A stretch of 64,000 nucleotides of DNA from Epiperipatus broadwayi (Eukaryota > Onychophora > Udeonychophora > Euonychophora > Peripatidae), in assembly GCA_028023455.1 (NCBI GenBank), contig JAQFVV010000013.1, forward strand, positions 1,238,001-1,302,000, given 5' to 3'. Numbering within the stretch: position 1 is the first letter of the stretch; every line of letters begins with the position of its first letter. Made by a program: the position numbers and the translations under genes. This document shows positions 24,965 through 35,816 of this stretch, piece by piece. The notes beneath the pieces are model-generated. The model made no database searches and was not told the origin of the DNA. It was given only the letters and a program-made list of their open reading frames with translations.

Positions 24965-25610
24965 GTGAGTCGGTGTCTTTTTATTATCGTAAGTGTAAGT
25001 TCTTATTTTTATTTTAAACTTTTAGTTTACTCTAACGGAGAGAAAAAACACTCAAGAAAATGATTTTTTTTGGAAACAAAAATTTCAATTTTAGATCGCT
25101 TAGCAAAATGGGAAGGATCAATAGCAATTGGAAAATGTTTTAGTTGTATTTCCTTTTGACTTCGTTTAAGGAGAAGCTACAGTACCTCACATCACATCAC
25201 ATCATAAGGAATCTGATGTCTCAAATAGCGATAATAATTAAAATACCGTACATGTATGAAAAAAATGTAAATTACGCATAAAAATATATTGTTTTGAATA
25301 AAATTAAATACTGTAGTTAATAAAAAAAGTTTGTCTTGTATCAATTTTTTCAAATTTGAAATTTTTTATTACTCATATTTTATTTTCATATTTTTTTTAT
25401 GCGAATTTTAAAGTAATTTTACATTGTTGCTTTGCTTTTATGTGATTTTTGAAAAATTACAGTACGTATCCCCCATTTTTCAAGCTAAGTTAAGTCTATT
25501 TTTATGCGATTTCCTTTGTGTGCATTTTCTGAAGAATCTATCTACCGCATAAAATGAGACCCAGGTGTATTTACAATTTCAAATTATTCATTACAAATCC
25601 TGGTATTGAT

Positions 25611-25650
25611 ATATATATATATATGTGTGTGTATGTGTGTGTGTGTGTGA
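25611..25650. repeat. (TA)n(TG)n microsatellite
   Basis: A TA run passes directly into a TG run interrupted by one TATG. It lies just outside the right end of the pogo-like element. Confidence 0.9.
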
Positions 25651-27105
25651 TAGATTATAACAATGATTATATATTTAATAAATAATAGCAGCATATTAGA
25701 ACTAAAGAACCAAGAAAAATAGACAGATAATCTCACCCTTTGCTTGGTTATTTCATTCTACAATGATATGATGATTTGAATAGGGTTTTGATTTTTTATA
25801 GATGCATATATAATATGAAATTAAATGAAGCACTCTAGAATAAACTAATGAATGTAATTATTTGTTGTTATTATATATTGTACATAATGACTAATTTGTG
25901 CATGGTTGTATTTATTTTTATTAAAGCATTTAAGGATAATTAATTATTTTTTATTCTCTGGTATATTAAATTATTCAATCTCATCTGATAAAATTATATT
26001 ATATTATTTATTTATATTAGATACATCAAGTTTACAATTAAATGTATATCATTAAAGAAACATAAGTAATTTTTTATGATATTGTTGAATTGCAAAATAG
26101 AAGTAATCTTTTTGGCAGACATTAACTAAAGTGTTTATTACTTTATGACAAATCTTATCATTGCTTTGTTTTCATGCGGATAATTAATTGCTCATTATCT
26201 GTTAAATGGTATCCCAACAATCTTTGATGGTCATATGTTACCACTGAATATTCTATTTTTGTTCTTTGTTTGAAACTATACTGCAGTCAGAACAATGCAT
26301 GCATTCTCCAATATTCATCATTTTAATACTATTCAACTAATAATTCAAATCAAAAGTTCAAGAATGAATGATATGACATAGTAGAATATGAATTTGTTAT
26401 ATCTCTTAAAATATTAGGATTGGTACATTTTTATTGAATCTATTAAGTAATCATATGAATTGTTTTTATGTTGGAAACATTTTATATGACTGTGAAAAAA
26501 AAGCCCATAATTTTAAAAGACGAAAAATAAACTTATCTTTGGAATATTTGTTTTGCTGCAAGGCTTTGAAGAAGCCATTGGGCATGCATGCACTATATAT
26601 TAGATAAATGTTAACTCATAGTCAGTCTATTATAAGTTATTTTTGGATTTTAAAAACTATTTAACTAATGTAAACATATGCTAACACAATATTAGAATAA
26701 TCATTACATTTATTTTGAAATGAAAATTGTAAAAAATTAATTTAGCTACTACTGGAGAAAGTACCTATACAAAATTTTTATCTATATTCTATTTACAAGA
26801 TTTTTTCCATTAGATCTAGAATGCAGCAAAACATTTTTGTATTATGTGTTAATTCAAAAAGTTGATTAATTTAAAAACATTAATTTTTGTATGGATTGAA
26901 ATTGCAGTTTCTTTATAGACCAATTCTTTATCTAGCAGATCCCTAGCAAAACCCTGGAATGTCACATGGTAATTTTTGAAAAGGTGATCCAGATCTATGA
27001 AAGCATTTTAAAAAAAAAAATTGAAGTGAAAAACACCACCATATAAAAAAAAGTTAATAATAGCAAATCTGTCACAGTCAAAAAGTTTTTTTTATGACTT
27101 TTACA
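25651..27105. other. AT-rich DNA without recognised genes
   Basis: No ORF, TIR or tRNA-like element could be supported. Confidence 0.5.
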
Positions 27106-27109
27106 TTGC

Positions 27110-27271
27110 AATGTTTTTATAATTTAAAATTAAATTTAAAATATTTTTTCCCCTCATAATTATTAAATAATTAAATTTTTCAAAGATAAGTAAAGAAATT
27201 TAGCTATTTGTAGATCTACAATTAATAAAAAATATTGCACAGCAGCTCCTAATTTTTTTTTATTTTGGAAA
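27110..27271. repeat. Interspersed repeat, family E, left part (PLE target)
   Basis: Sequence such as ATATTGCACAGCAGCTCCTA (27230-27251) and the following TTTATTTTGGAAA occurs uninterrupted at 32.74-32.80 kb. The part at 27120-27215 is also directly repeated at 29905-30000. The Penelope-like element starts immediately after 27271. Confidence 0.7.
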
Positions 27272-27460
27272 TATTTGAAATACAGACACTTTTCATCTAC
27301 CTGGAGCCTAATAGTAAATATAGGAGATTTGAACTCAGACTTTCAAGCACCCTTCAACTATCCATACTATTTCATATCACTGATACACATGATCACATAC
27401 ATGTAGAAAAGATAAATAATTACCAATATATGTATTCCATGCTAAACCAGCACTCATCAG

Positions 27461-29093
27461 TTGGTCCAGATTATCATCTCCCACATATATAAATCGGACA
27501 AATCAATTGTTGTACTTCCAGCTGACAAAGGTAATGCCACAGTTGTAATGGATCGTGACATTTACCATAATAAAATTTTAGATCTGCTTAATGATAAAAC
27601 TTATAAACTATCAAAAAGAGATCATACTACGTATTTGGAAAAAACAACAAAAGCTATTATTAATAAATCACCTATTAAAACAGAGATAAAAAATAAAATA
27701 ATCCCTTGTGAAAAATTTTGTGTCTGTCCAAAATTTTATGGACTTCCAAAAATTTACAAACCAGATACCCCCCTTCGTCCAATAGTAAGTGCAATAGGTT
27801 CTCCAACTCATATTTTAGCCAGATATTTATCGGATTTCATTAAACCTACAATCCCATCTATTAAATCATATATTAAAAACTCTCTTCATTTTATTTCTGT
27901 TTTAAAAAGTTTAAAAATTAATGCTAATGACATTCTGGTCAGTTTTGATGTCGTGTCTTTGTTTACAAACATTCCAATTGATGAAGCTTTAAATATAATC
28001 TCACAACGTTGCAATTTACCAGACCATATTATTGCTTTAATTAAACATTGTCTCTTAAATACATATTTTGTATACAATGGACAGCATTACAGACAAGTTT
28101 TTGGTACTCCTATGGGCTCACCTATCTCAGGAGTAATAGCTGATTTATTCATGGAATATATAGAAACTCGTGCTTTAGAATCATCATCTTTAAAACCTCT
28201 CATTTGGCTCAGATACATAGATGACACTTTTGTCATATGGCAACATGGAAAAAATTAATTAGATGATTTTTTCTTACATTTAAATAATATGCATCCTCAT
28301 ATTAAATTTACAATGGAGACAGAGTCTGATGGAAAACTCCCTTTTCTTGATGTTCTAGTCACCAGAACACCAAATAGTTAATCTTTTTTCTATTTACAGA
28401 AAGGATACACACACAGACAGATAATTTCATTTCCATTCTCATCATCACCCAACTCAGATAGTTTCTGTAGCCAAAACTCTTTTAATAGAGCAATTAACCT
28501 TTCAGATGAGACACATGTGAAAGAAGAAATAAATCTTATTAATAGTGTTTTATTAGCAAATAGTTATAATTACAAATTTATAAAAAAAAAAGCTTTATTT
28601 CAAGCCCAAAATAGACAAAATAGGAAACAAAAAGATGATAAATCAGCTATTAGGATTTGTGTTCTATATGTAAAAGGAACTACAGACAGTATAGATACAG
28701 CATTTTCTGCTCATCAAAAGATCAGCAATATAATAACCAAGCCTAAGGATTCAATCCCTCTTGAATCTCATGGTGTCTATCAAATCTCATGTAAAAAATT
28801 GTAAAGCTTCTTACATAGGTATGAGTAATCGTTGCATCAGTGTTAGGAGAGATGAGCATGCCAATGCAGTTAAACAACACTCATCATCATCAGCACTCTC
28901 ACTCCATACTATAGATTCAGGTCATAAAAATGATTTTTCTAGTACCAGGATCATATACAGATGTGATAATCTCTACCAATGCAAAATTAGAGAATCCATT
29001 GAGATACTTAAAAGACCAGATTGTATCAATAAGAGAGATGATACATGCAAACTTCCTCCTCTTTGGAAAGATTTTTTTAAAAAACATTCCTAA
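27461..29093 (+). pseudogene. Penelope-like reverse transcriptase plus GIY-YIG endonuclease
   Basis: A single-strand retroelement protein that would copy its own RNA onto a nicked target. In order: an N-terminal DKSIVVLPADKGNATVVMDR block (about 27486-27560), a GLPKIYKP.TPLRPIVSAIGSP block near 27735-27810, FDVVSLFTNIPIDEAL (palm motif A) near 27940-27990, FGTPMGSPISG near 28100, and the catalytic YIDD at about 28213-28224. The linker continues in the same frame to about 28795. A GIY-YIG domain (GVYQISC, then SYIGMS, R and EHANA) follows at about 28770-28990, with a downstream RES(I/L)E segment supplying the expected Glu. Damage is light: in-frame TAA codons at 28256-28258 and 28379-28381, and one frameshift in an A-run near 28793-28798. 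The normal N-terminus is missing. Identification as PLE is firm. Confidence 0.9.
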
Positions 29094-29186
29094 ATTTAAC
29101 ATTTTTTGCTATTGGTGGAATTTTAACATTTTATTCAAATCAGTGATTGTAGCGCCTCTACAACCATCTTTCTACCTTTTATAACT

Positions 29187-29225
29187 CTGAGGATGGCTTG
29201 TGTGACCAAGTCAAAACGTCAGTAT
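29187..29225 (+). other. Hammerhead-like motif in PLE 3' UTR
   Basis: CTGAGGA is followed by a possible 6-bp stem (GGCTTG paired with CAAGTC around a short loop) and then AAAACG. This is close to the hammerhead core order CUGANGA, stem II, GAAA. Hammerhead motifs are known in Penelope-like elements. The GAAA box is imperfect here, so cleavage activity is doubtful. Confidence 0.35.
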
Positions 29226-29577
29226 ATTAATATTAAAAATTTTTAACACGGATGAACCCGCAAAATATGTATTTTATATATTTAACTCATGCAAATCTTC
29301 GTTTTAACATATATATATAATCAGTCCTCATCATCAGCTTTTCAATGGTATGGATGACTGAAGAGTTGGAGGTTGGAGTAGATTGAAGCCTATACATTAA
29401 AGTATAAAGACTTGCTATCTTAATATAAACTGAGCACTGATTATATATATGTGTAGGAGATGATAATCTGGACAAAGTGATGAATGCTGGTTTATCATGA
29501 AATACCTTTATTGGTGATTATTTATCTAGTGTGCATAATTGAAGTGTGCTTGAAAGTCCGAGTTTAAATCCCCTATA

Positions 29578-30005
29578 TTTATTTTGGAAAACAATATTAT
29601 TTTTATATTTATTATCTGTTAAATTCAATATTAAGGGTACATTTTTAGGACAAAAAAGATTTGAAACAATGGCATTTGCATTAACTATGTACTTTTAAAT
29701 TTTATGCCTAAGGACAAATAGATTATATTATGTTAGAATAACACGGTATCTATTCCTAGTTTTGCATAAATTAGGAATGATTGGAACATTATTAATGTTA
29801 TGAATTTTATATCTGATATTAATGTGATAGAATTTATTCAGAAAAAAATATTATATAATAATTTATAATCACTACTGCCTCTGGCACAAATTTTGCCTTT
29901 AATTTTTTTTTTAATTAAAAGTAATTTAAAATATTTTTTTCATTCATAAATATTAAATAATTAAATTTTTCAAAGATGAATAAAGAAATTTAGATAATTG
30001 CAGGG
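29578..30005. repeat. Family E, right part
   Basis: 29581-29690 continues the family E repeat interrupted by the PLE. Compare 32780-32900, where TTTATATTTATTATCTG and the following blocks occur next to the uninterrupted site. 29905-30000 is a direct repeat of 27120-27215. Confidence 0.65.
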
Positions 30006-30168
30006 CTCCACCAACCCAAGAATGCAACAGGCACACTGCTCTCTGGTGGCAACATTGATAGTGTGGCAGGAAACAAATATCAAATATTTGCTGCATGTAG
30101 CTAATGTCTAATTTATATCATACAATTCAGTATAATAATAAATAATAATAATAATAATATTCATTGGT

Positions 30169-31340
30169 ACATCACATGATCACTATTTCTTATGCTAGCA
30201 CATAACTTATTAAAACAGGCAAAACTCCATTCAATAGTGCCACTCAGTGCCAACCAGAGTAATCAGTGGATGCCAGAAGGCTTGGGTGTAAAATCCCTAT
30301 CTCATTCCTACTCGTCCAATATCCCCAGACTAGTTTCTGGCTTGTGGCCTTCGTCAGTGAGGAGCTGTGGATCTGAGAGCACTGCACCTAGATCTTAAGA
30401 TCTAATGCAATTCTACAGCAGCCACCTTTTGTCTCTGCTTAAGTACAAAACTATGAGAATAAAATTGAAAACATAATATTTTCAACCTAAGCTCAATAGC
30501 TTATATAGTCATATGGATCTGAATCCAGTTCAGTACCCATACATTTTGGTGTCTTTGGCTCTTTAACAACCATAGCCACCACTATCCTATTGGGCAAGAT
30601 TGGTGTTAAACCACTAAACATCACATGATCACTATTTCTTATGATAGCACATGTTATTAAAACAGGCAAAACTCTCTCCATTCAGTAGTGCCACACAGTG
30701 CCAACCAGAGTAATCAATGGATGCCAGAAGGCTTGTGCATAAAATTCCTATCTAGTACCTACTCATCCAATATCCCCAGACTAGTTTCTGCATAGAGATT
30801 TTATGCACAAGCCTTCTGGCATTTATTGATTACTCAGGTTGTACTGAGTGGCACTACTGAATAGAGAGAGTTTTGCCTGTTTTAATAACAGTTATGTGCT
30901 AGCATAAGAAATAATGATCATGTGATGTTTAGTGGTTTAACACCAATCCTGCCCAATAGGATAGTGGTGGCTATGGTTGTTAAAGAGCCAAAGTCACCAA
31001 AATGTATGAGTACTGAACTGGGTTCAGATCCATATGATTATATAAGTTATTGAGCTAGGTTGAAAATATTATGTTTTCAATTTTATTCTCATAGTTTTGT
31101 AGTTAAGTAGAGATAAAAGGTGGCTGCTGGAGGGTTGCATTAGATCTTAAGATCTTGGTGCAGTGCTCTCAAATCCAAAGCTCCTCACTGACAAAGGCCA
31201 CAAGCCAGAAAACTAATCTGGGGATATTGGATGAATAGGCACTAGATAGGGATTTTATGCACAAGCCTTCTGCCATCTATTGATTACTCAGTTTGGCACT
31301 GAGTGGTACTGCTGAATGGAGAGAATTTTGCCTGTTTTAC
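30169..31340. repeat. Compound inverted repeat, A-B-A / A'-B'-A'
   Basis: Unit A (30169-30339, ACATCACATGATCAC...ACTAGTTTCTG) recurs in direct orientation at 30618-30790, with B (30340-30617) between. From about 30791 the whole series repeats inverted: A' to 30928, B' 30929-31205, A' 31206-31340. Arms differ by scattered substitutions and small indels. No ORF is conserved between arms. It could be a non-autonomous element with direct terminal repeats duplicated head-to-head, or a retrozyme-like repeat. Confidence 0.85.
30333..30357 (-). other. Hammerhead-like core in the A/B junction
   Basis: On the minus strand: CTGACGA, then AGGC-CACAA-GCC able to form a 3-bp GGC/GCC stem, then AGAAAC. This matches CUGANGA, stem II, GAAA apart from one extra A. 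The inverted counterpart at 31188-31211 reads CTGACAA...GAAAAC, with one core base changed. Stem I and III partners are not clear. Confidence 0.35.
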
Positions 31341-31707
31341 ATCCTTCATTGTAAAACATATGATGCAAAGTCATTCTAATTGTATGATAATTTTAAAGAA
31401 ATAGAATGATGAAAACATTTCCAATTGAAAAATTATTTTATTATTTGATAATCATTTTGTTGATAACAATATGCTCTGAATATTATTTTCAACAATGAAA
31501 TTCTTCCAAATTTCATGAACCTGGATTTTATTAATTCTGTATAAAGACATGGTAGATAACAGCCGTTTGTTATTTTAGACATTAGTCTATTTTAGCTTTT
31601 AGTGGATAAAAGAGATGTTGAGTGCTCTATATTTTTATTTTTACAAAATATATAACACTAGTAATTTGTGTTACAATAAAGATAAATTAATATATATATA
31701 TATGTGT

Positions 31708-31896
31708 GTGCTCTGCGCACAGTTAATGAAGCTATTGTCAAAATTTTTACTGCCAAGCGCTTTCGGGACAGTCTACAGTCCCATATTCATGGCGAGTTAT
31801 TCTGTTAATAACTGTGAATATGGGACTATAGACTGTCTCGAAAGCGCATGGCAGTAAAAATTTTGACAATAGCTTCATTAACTGTGCGCAGAGCAC
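31708..31896. repeat. Near-perfect hairpin with arms of about 85 bp
   Basis: The left arm begins GTGCTCTGCGCACAG and the right arm ends CTGTGCGCAGAGCAC. Pairing continues inward through TTAATGAAGCTATTGTC and AGCGCTTTCG to a loop of about 15-25 nt near 31793-31815. Only a few mismatches are visible. Both sides are bordered by (TA)n, suggesting insertion into a TA microsatellite. The 80-codon ORF overlapping it is a by-product. Confidence 0.9.
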
Positions 31897-31899
31897 ATA

Positions 31900-32719
31900 T
31901 ATATATATCAATTTATTTAAGCGTTAATGAAGTAAAATCTTAACTATTTCAATAAAGATAAGTGTAAAAGCTGTAAAAGTATTCTCAGTACCGAGCTTTT
32001 TCTGAATAAAAATTATATTGCTATACAGATGTAATGGCCTTTTGAAAAACTGTCATTTTTATATGTAAATTTGACAGCATTATTTCCTTCACATTAAATT
32101 CTTTGTAATAAAAATTATGTATTTTTAAATATATTTGTATTTTTTTAATTGATTGCTTTAATAGTTTTTTTTTAAGATTTACTATAAATTAAACAATTTA
32201 TTTTAATTTTACATAAATAAATATAAGAAATGTAGCCAGCCTGAAAGGCCATTATTATTTGTTATATTTGGTATGTGAATTTGACAATGTTATTACAGTT
32301 TATTAATAGCATAATAGTTTTTTTTAATTGGTTGTGAATATGACATATGACAGCCTAGCATGCAAACATTCACAGACAAATGTACATTCACCATTCAGAC
32401 AACAGAGAAAATATGAATATTATTTTTAACAATGAAAAACCAGAGCATCAAATCAATTTTTTTTGCATGCATGCTTTATATATTGATAAATAAAAAATAG
32501 AAGTTTATTTATATTAAGAAATAATTGTGGAGTAAAATAATAGTAAATTATATGTTCTATGTTTTTGATGAATGAGACATGTAACTTTTGCTTTGCATAA
32601 ATTATTATTTTATTTACTGTAGTAAATGCTACATGTAATTTTTTTTAGTTATTTTGTTAAGGGGCTGTTAATAAAAGTTTGTGTGCAAACAGTAAATATC
32701 CTTGGCACAACTACAGCAT
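31900..32719. other. AT-rich DNA without recognised genes
   Basis: Nothing supported beyond T-rich tracts. Confidence 0.5.
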
Positions 32720-32905
32720 CTGGCTAATTATAAACCTACAACTATTAAAAAATATTGCACAGTAACCCCTAGTTCCCTTTCTTTTGGAAATATCAAGAAA
32801 AGAAATAGCAATGTTGTTTTTATATTTATTATCTGGTAAATTAAATATTAAGAGTACATTTTTGAGGAGAGAAGGCTTGAAACAATAGCATTTACATTAA
32901 TCATG
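32720..32905. repeat. Family E, uninterrupted copy (empty PLE site)
   Basis: Runs continuously through ATATTGCACAGTAACCCC, CTTTTGGAAATATC and TTTATATTTATTATCTGG. The flanks of the PLE join here with a single TTTTGGAAA, giving an internal reference for the unoccupied site. Confidence 0.7.
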
Positions 32906-33720
32906 TTCTTATTAGCATATTTTTATACTTGTATATATGTTTTTTACATGATATAACTTATACAAACTTTTTTATTTTTCTAAGATAAAAATTAACTTTT
33001 TATTTTATATTTCTGTGTTTTCTTACTCATAAATATTTTTGATTATACATAAAACTAGAGATAAAACTATCATTAAAAATAGTATTAATAATTGATATTC
33101 CTAACCTTCAGAAATATTCCAGTGAATTTAAAGTAGATATACTATTAACAATTGCAAGGAAGATAATTGATACAAAAAAGCAGCAATTTACCAGCAAATT
33201 CTCTACTGAAACAAGTGTGTAAAAAAAAAAAGAACATTTTTTTTAAATGGTGTTTTAAGAAAAATTGAATAGGTAGAGTTTTATAAAATGGGATAAAAAA
33301 AAATCGTTAATAATGATATAAGGAAATATAATTGTGAAATCAAGAAGAAAGTTATAAGAAGACAATAAAAGTCTCAAAAATATAAAACAACATCTGCAAT
33401 AAGAAGAAAAGATGCAATTATTGCTAAAAATAGAGATGTAGGATGTATCACCTTTATTGCATCCTCTGAATTTTCCAGCATTTTAAATGAAGAATTGAAA
33501 TGTGCAACTAAATATATGAAGAGAGGAAAAGCTTCAAAAAATGATAAATTATAATTGATATCTTTAAAAAAAGGCAAATGAAGTAAAAAAAATTGATGAA
33601 AAATTTACATACTAAATATCAGATGATTAAAAGAATGTAGTAGTAATGTTGATATTTAAGAAAGGGGATTAAAAAAGAGGTCTTTGTTCAGTTTTATACA
33701 AAATCTTTATTAAGATATTT

Positions 33721-33724
33721 ATAA
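33721..33724. repeat. Target site duplication, ATAA
   Basis: ATAA precedes the solo LTR and recurs at 35817-35820. Deleting the insert with one copy keeps the LINE codon phase. Confidence 0.8.
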
Positions 33725-35816
33725 TATAACGATCGAAATGAAAGTGGGAGAACCCATCGCACCGCACTACCAAGGGCACCATCTAGGCATTTGAGCCTAG
33801 AAAAATTTATAAAGTAGGCAGATACGTGCTGTTAAAATTCCACTTTATTTAAATATTCCGATCGTTAGCCCAAGTCACTAGCTCAGCGGAGACGCAGAGA
33901 TAAAAATCTATAAATTTTATATCTTAAATATAAAAGAATAAAAGCCACTGCCAGAAATTAACACATAAAAATATTTATTTACGCACATATAAAATAATAT
34001 TTAAATTTTGAGGAATAAATTTCTTTTATAATTTTATATTGATCTTTAATTCTAAATTTAAGTAGATTTCAAATAATGAGTTTACTATTTATTTAGAGGG
34101 TCGAGTATGAATGGACTACATAGGTCTGCATTTGAAAGGAAAATATTCTTCCCTGATTTAACCTTAGGCAACAAATTTCGCAATCAACTGGCGCCAATCC
34201 ATCTGATACATTCATGTATTCAATGTAGCATGATACGACAACACAAAATACTATATTGTTAGGAATGTACATCTGAACAGTAAGTAGAAATAGAGAAGAT
34301 ATTGACTCTCCACCAACAGGAATGTGACATCTGTTGGCAAGTAGATCAATAAACTAAAAACTCCATAGGAATGGACTGCGGTCTTCTGCCGACTTACAAA
34401 CCCATCCATAGGCAAACAGAGGGTGTGTGGTGTATATCTATAATCCTGCCCATAGCGGACCTCATACTACATCTACTAATTACACAAATATATCCCATCC
34501 ATTGAACCAATTCAACTACGAAATGAATAACCTAAGATTACCCTCCCTTAATACAACTTTACAAAACTATATAGCCATTCACGCCCGACTTAATTTTAAC
34601 ATTTAAATACGTTCGCACAGATTTGTTTAAAAATGTTGGGTATAGATCGATTACATAGATTCCATGGTCAAAAACATTTCAAAATAAACATAAACGATCA
34701 AAATACAAAATTATTGATACCGACAATCGCAGAGGGAAACTTATAAGTAACCCAATAGTATTCACCATAAGATATTTGCGTTGTCACCAATAACTTAAAA
34801 GACATCCGAATAAATACATTTTAGATACTCACCGTAAGGTATCATTATTTATCGAATGTCTATATATTTTGATCAAATATGAAAACCAAAATATAATTAA
34901 CCGCAAACGAATCCATGCAAGCGTCTATAAACAACTTAAATTTCATACATTTAAATAATCTTTACAATAAGAAAAAAAAATGGAAATGATGTTTGTCCAT
35001 CGGAAAACATATAAAATTAAACATTATTAATTTGATTTAAAAACTTACAAAAGTCAGATAAGAGTCCGTTTTAACATTTAAGTTGGCTTGTTTATCAATT
35101 TGTAAAAATTGATGAAAATTCTTAATTGATTTTAATAATTGTTCCTTTCATATAGCTTATGGAATTCCCATGACGCCTCCATTGGAAGGTAATGTTCTGG
35201 AGATGGCAATAGCTGGTTCAAGGTATCACAGTCTTTTCATTTTTTTTTTTTTTTATAGAGAGTGTGGTATGTGCGTCATACCACATCTCTCAAACACAAA
35301 ACGCTGGAACTGCCCAATACTCAATATTTCTCCTTTTTATATTATCCACACGGATTCAAACAACAAAACGTCACCAATCCATCACTTTCGTTAGGGTCCG
35401 AGCCAAGGCTTGGTGCTTCCATTGGTCAAGCTAATTTCTCTTATCTAATTTCCATCTGACCCTTTAATTACATAAGAGCCTTGAGGGCTAGCTTGTTTTT
35501 CAAATAATAAACAATCATTTCCATTTATAGATTACAGGAATTAATTAATACCTGTTTTTATTTTAACTTATATTAAATATTTTAATATTTAACTCTTGTA
35601 TTTTTTTATCAAAAAAAAAAAAATACGTTCAAATACTTTTTTTTATTTATAAAAAAAAAATATTTTTAAAGTTTAGCATCTGTGCGAATATATATATTTA
35701 ACAACATTTTAATTTTAGCGTTTAGTTTTTTTATAGATTTTTAATATATTTATTTTTATTTGCGAACTTTGTTTTTCTTTTAAATTAATGTAACGACATA
35801 TTTATATATCGTTACA
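33725..35816 (-). mobile_element. Solo LTR (2.1 kb) in an RTE LINE
   Basis: Read on the minus strand it starts TGTAACG at 35816 and ends CGTTATA at 33725, the same terminal bases as the LTRs at 6.5 and 8.7 kb. The first 28 bases are a TGTAACG/CGTTACA palindrome (35789-35816). No paired LTR, gag or pol ORF is visible, so a solo LTR formed by recombination is the simplest reading; a short non-autonomous element is the alternative. It is richer in CpG than its flanks, so it is relatively young. A TGGCGCC occurs near 34190 and a GTGGTATG/CATACCAC hairpin near 35262-35285. Confidence 0.75.

Larger units (their letters stand above)
24119..25567. mobile_element. Pogo/Tc1-like TA-flanked DNA transposon, non-autonomous
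   Basis: The left end CCCCCGGGTCTCATTTTATG (24119) and the complement of the right end, CACCTGGGTCTCATTTTATG, match at 18 of 20 positions. Each is flanked by TA (24117-24118 and 25568-25569), the target duplication of the Tc1/mariner/pogo superfamily. The ...CTCATTTTATG(C/T)G... terminus resembles the pogo/Tigger type. No transposase ORF is present. The 1449 bp holds a foldback (24224-24348), a 147-bp tandem duplication and a nested hAT MITE. Superfamily assignment rests on termini and TSD only. Confidence 0.7.
27272..29577 (+). mobile_element. Penelope-like element with inverted terminal repeats
   Basis: The element is bounded by direct copies of TTTATTTTGGAAA (27259-27271 and 29578-29590), a 13-bp target duplication. 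Inside lies a short unique extension (27272-27317), then a repeat arm (27318-27492). The RT/GIY-YIG coding region and 3' UTR follow, then an opposite-orientation copy of the arm (about 29441-29577, with related sequence back to about 29290). Terminal repeats in inverted orientation with a short extension are known for Penelope-like elements. The left arm joins the RT at about 27486, so the N-terminal region is missing and this copy is truncated. Confidence 0.8.

Noticed and set aside
27265-27492. Separate 75-codon gene upstream of the PLE RT
   Set aside because: It is the translated PLE terminal-repeat arm, which recurs non-coding at 29.4 and 41.7 kb.
31615-31857. 80-codon ORF across the 31.7-kb hairpin
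   Set aside because: Spans the foldback and (TA)n; a by-product of the structure.
33725-35816. Full-length coding retrotransposon inside the LINE
   Set aside because: No paired terminal repeats and no gag/pol motifs; best read as a solo LTR.
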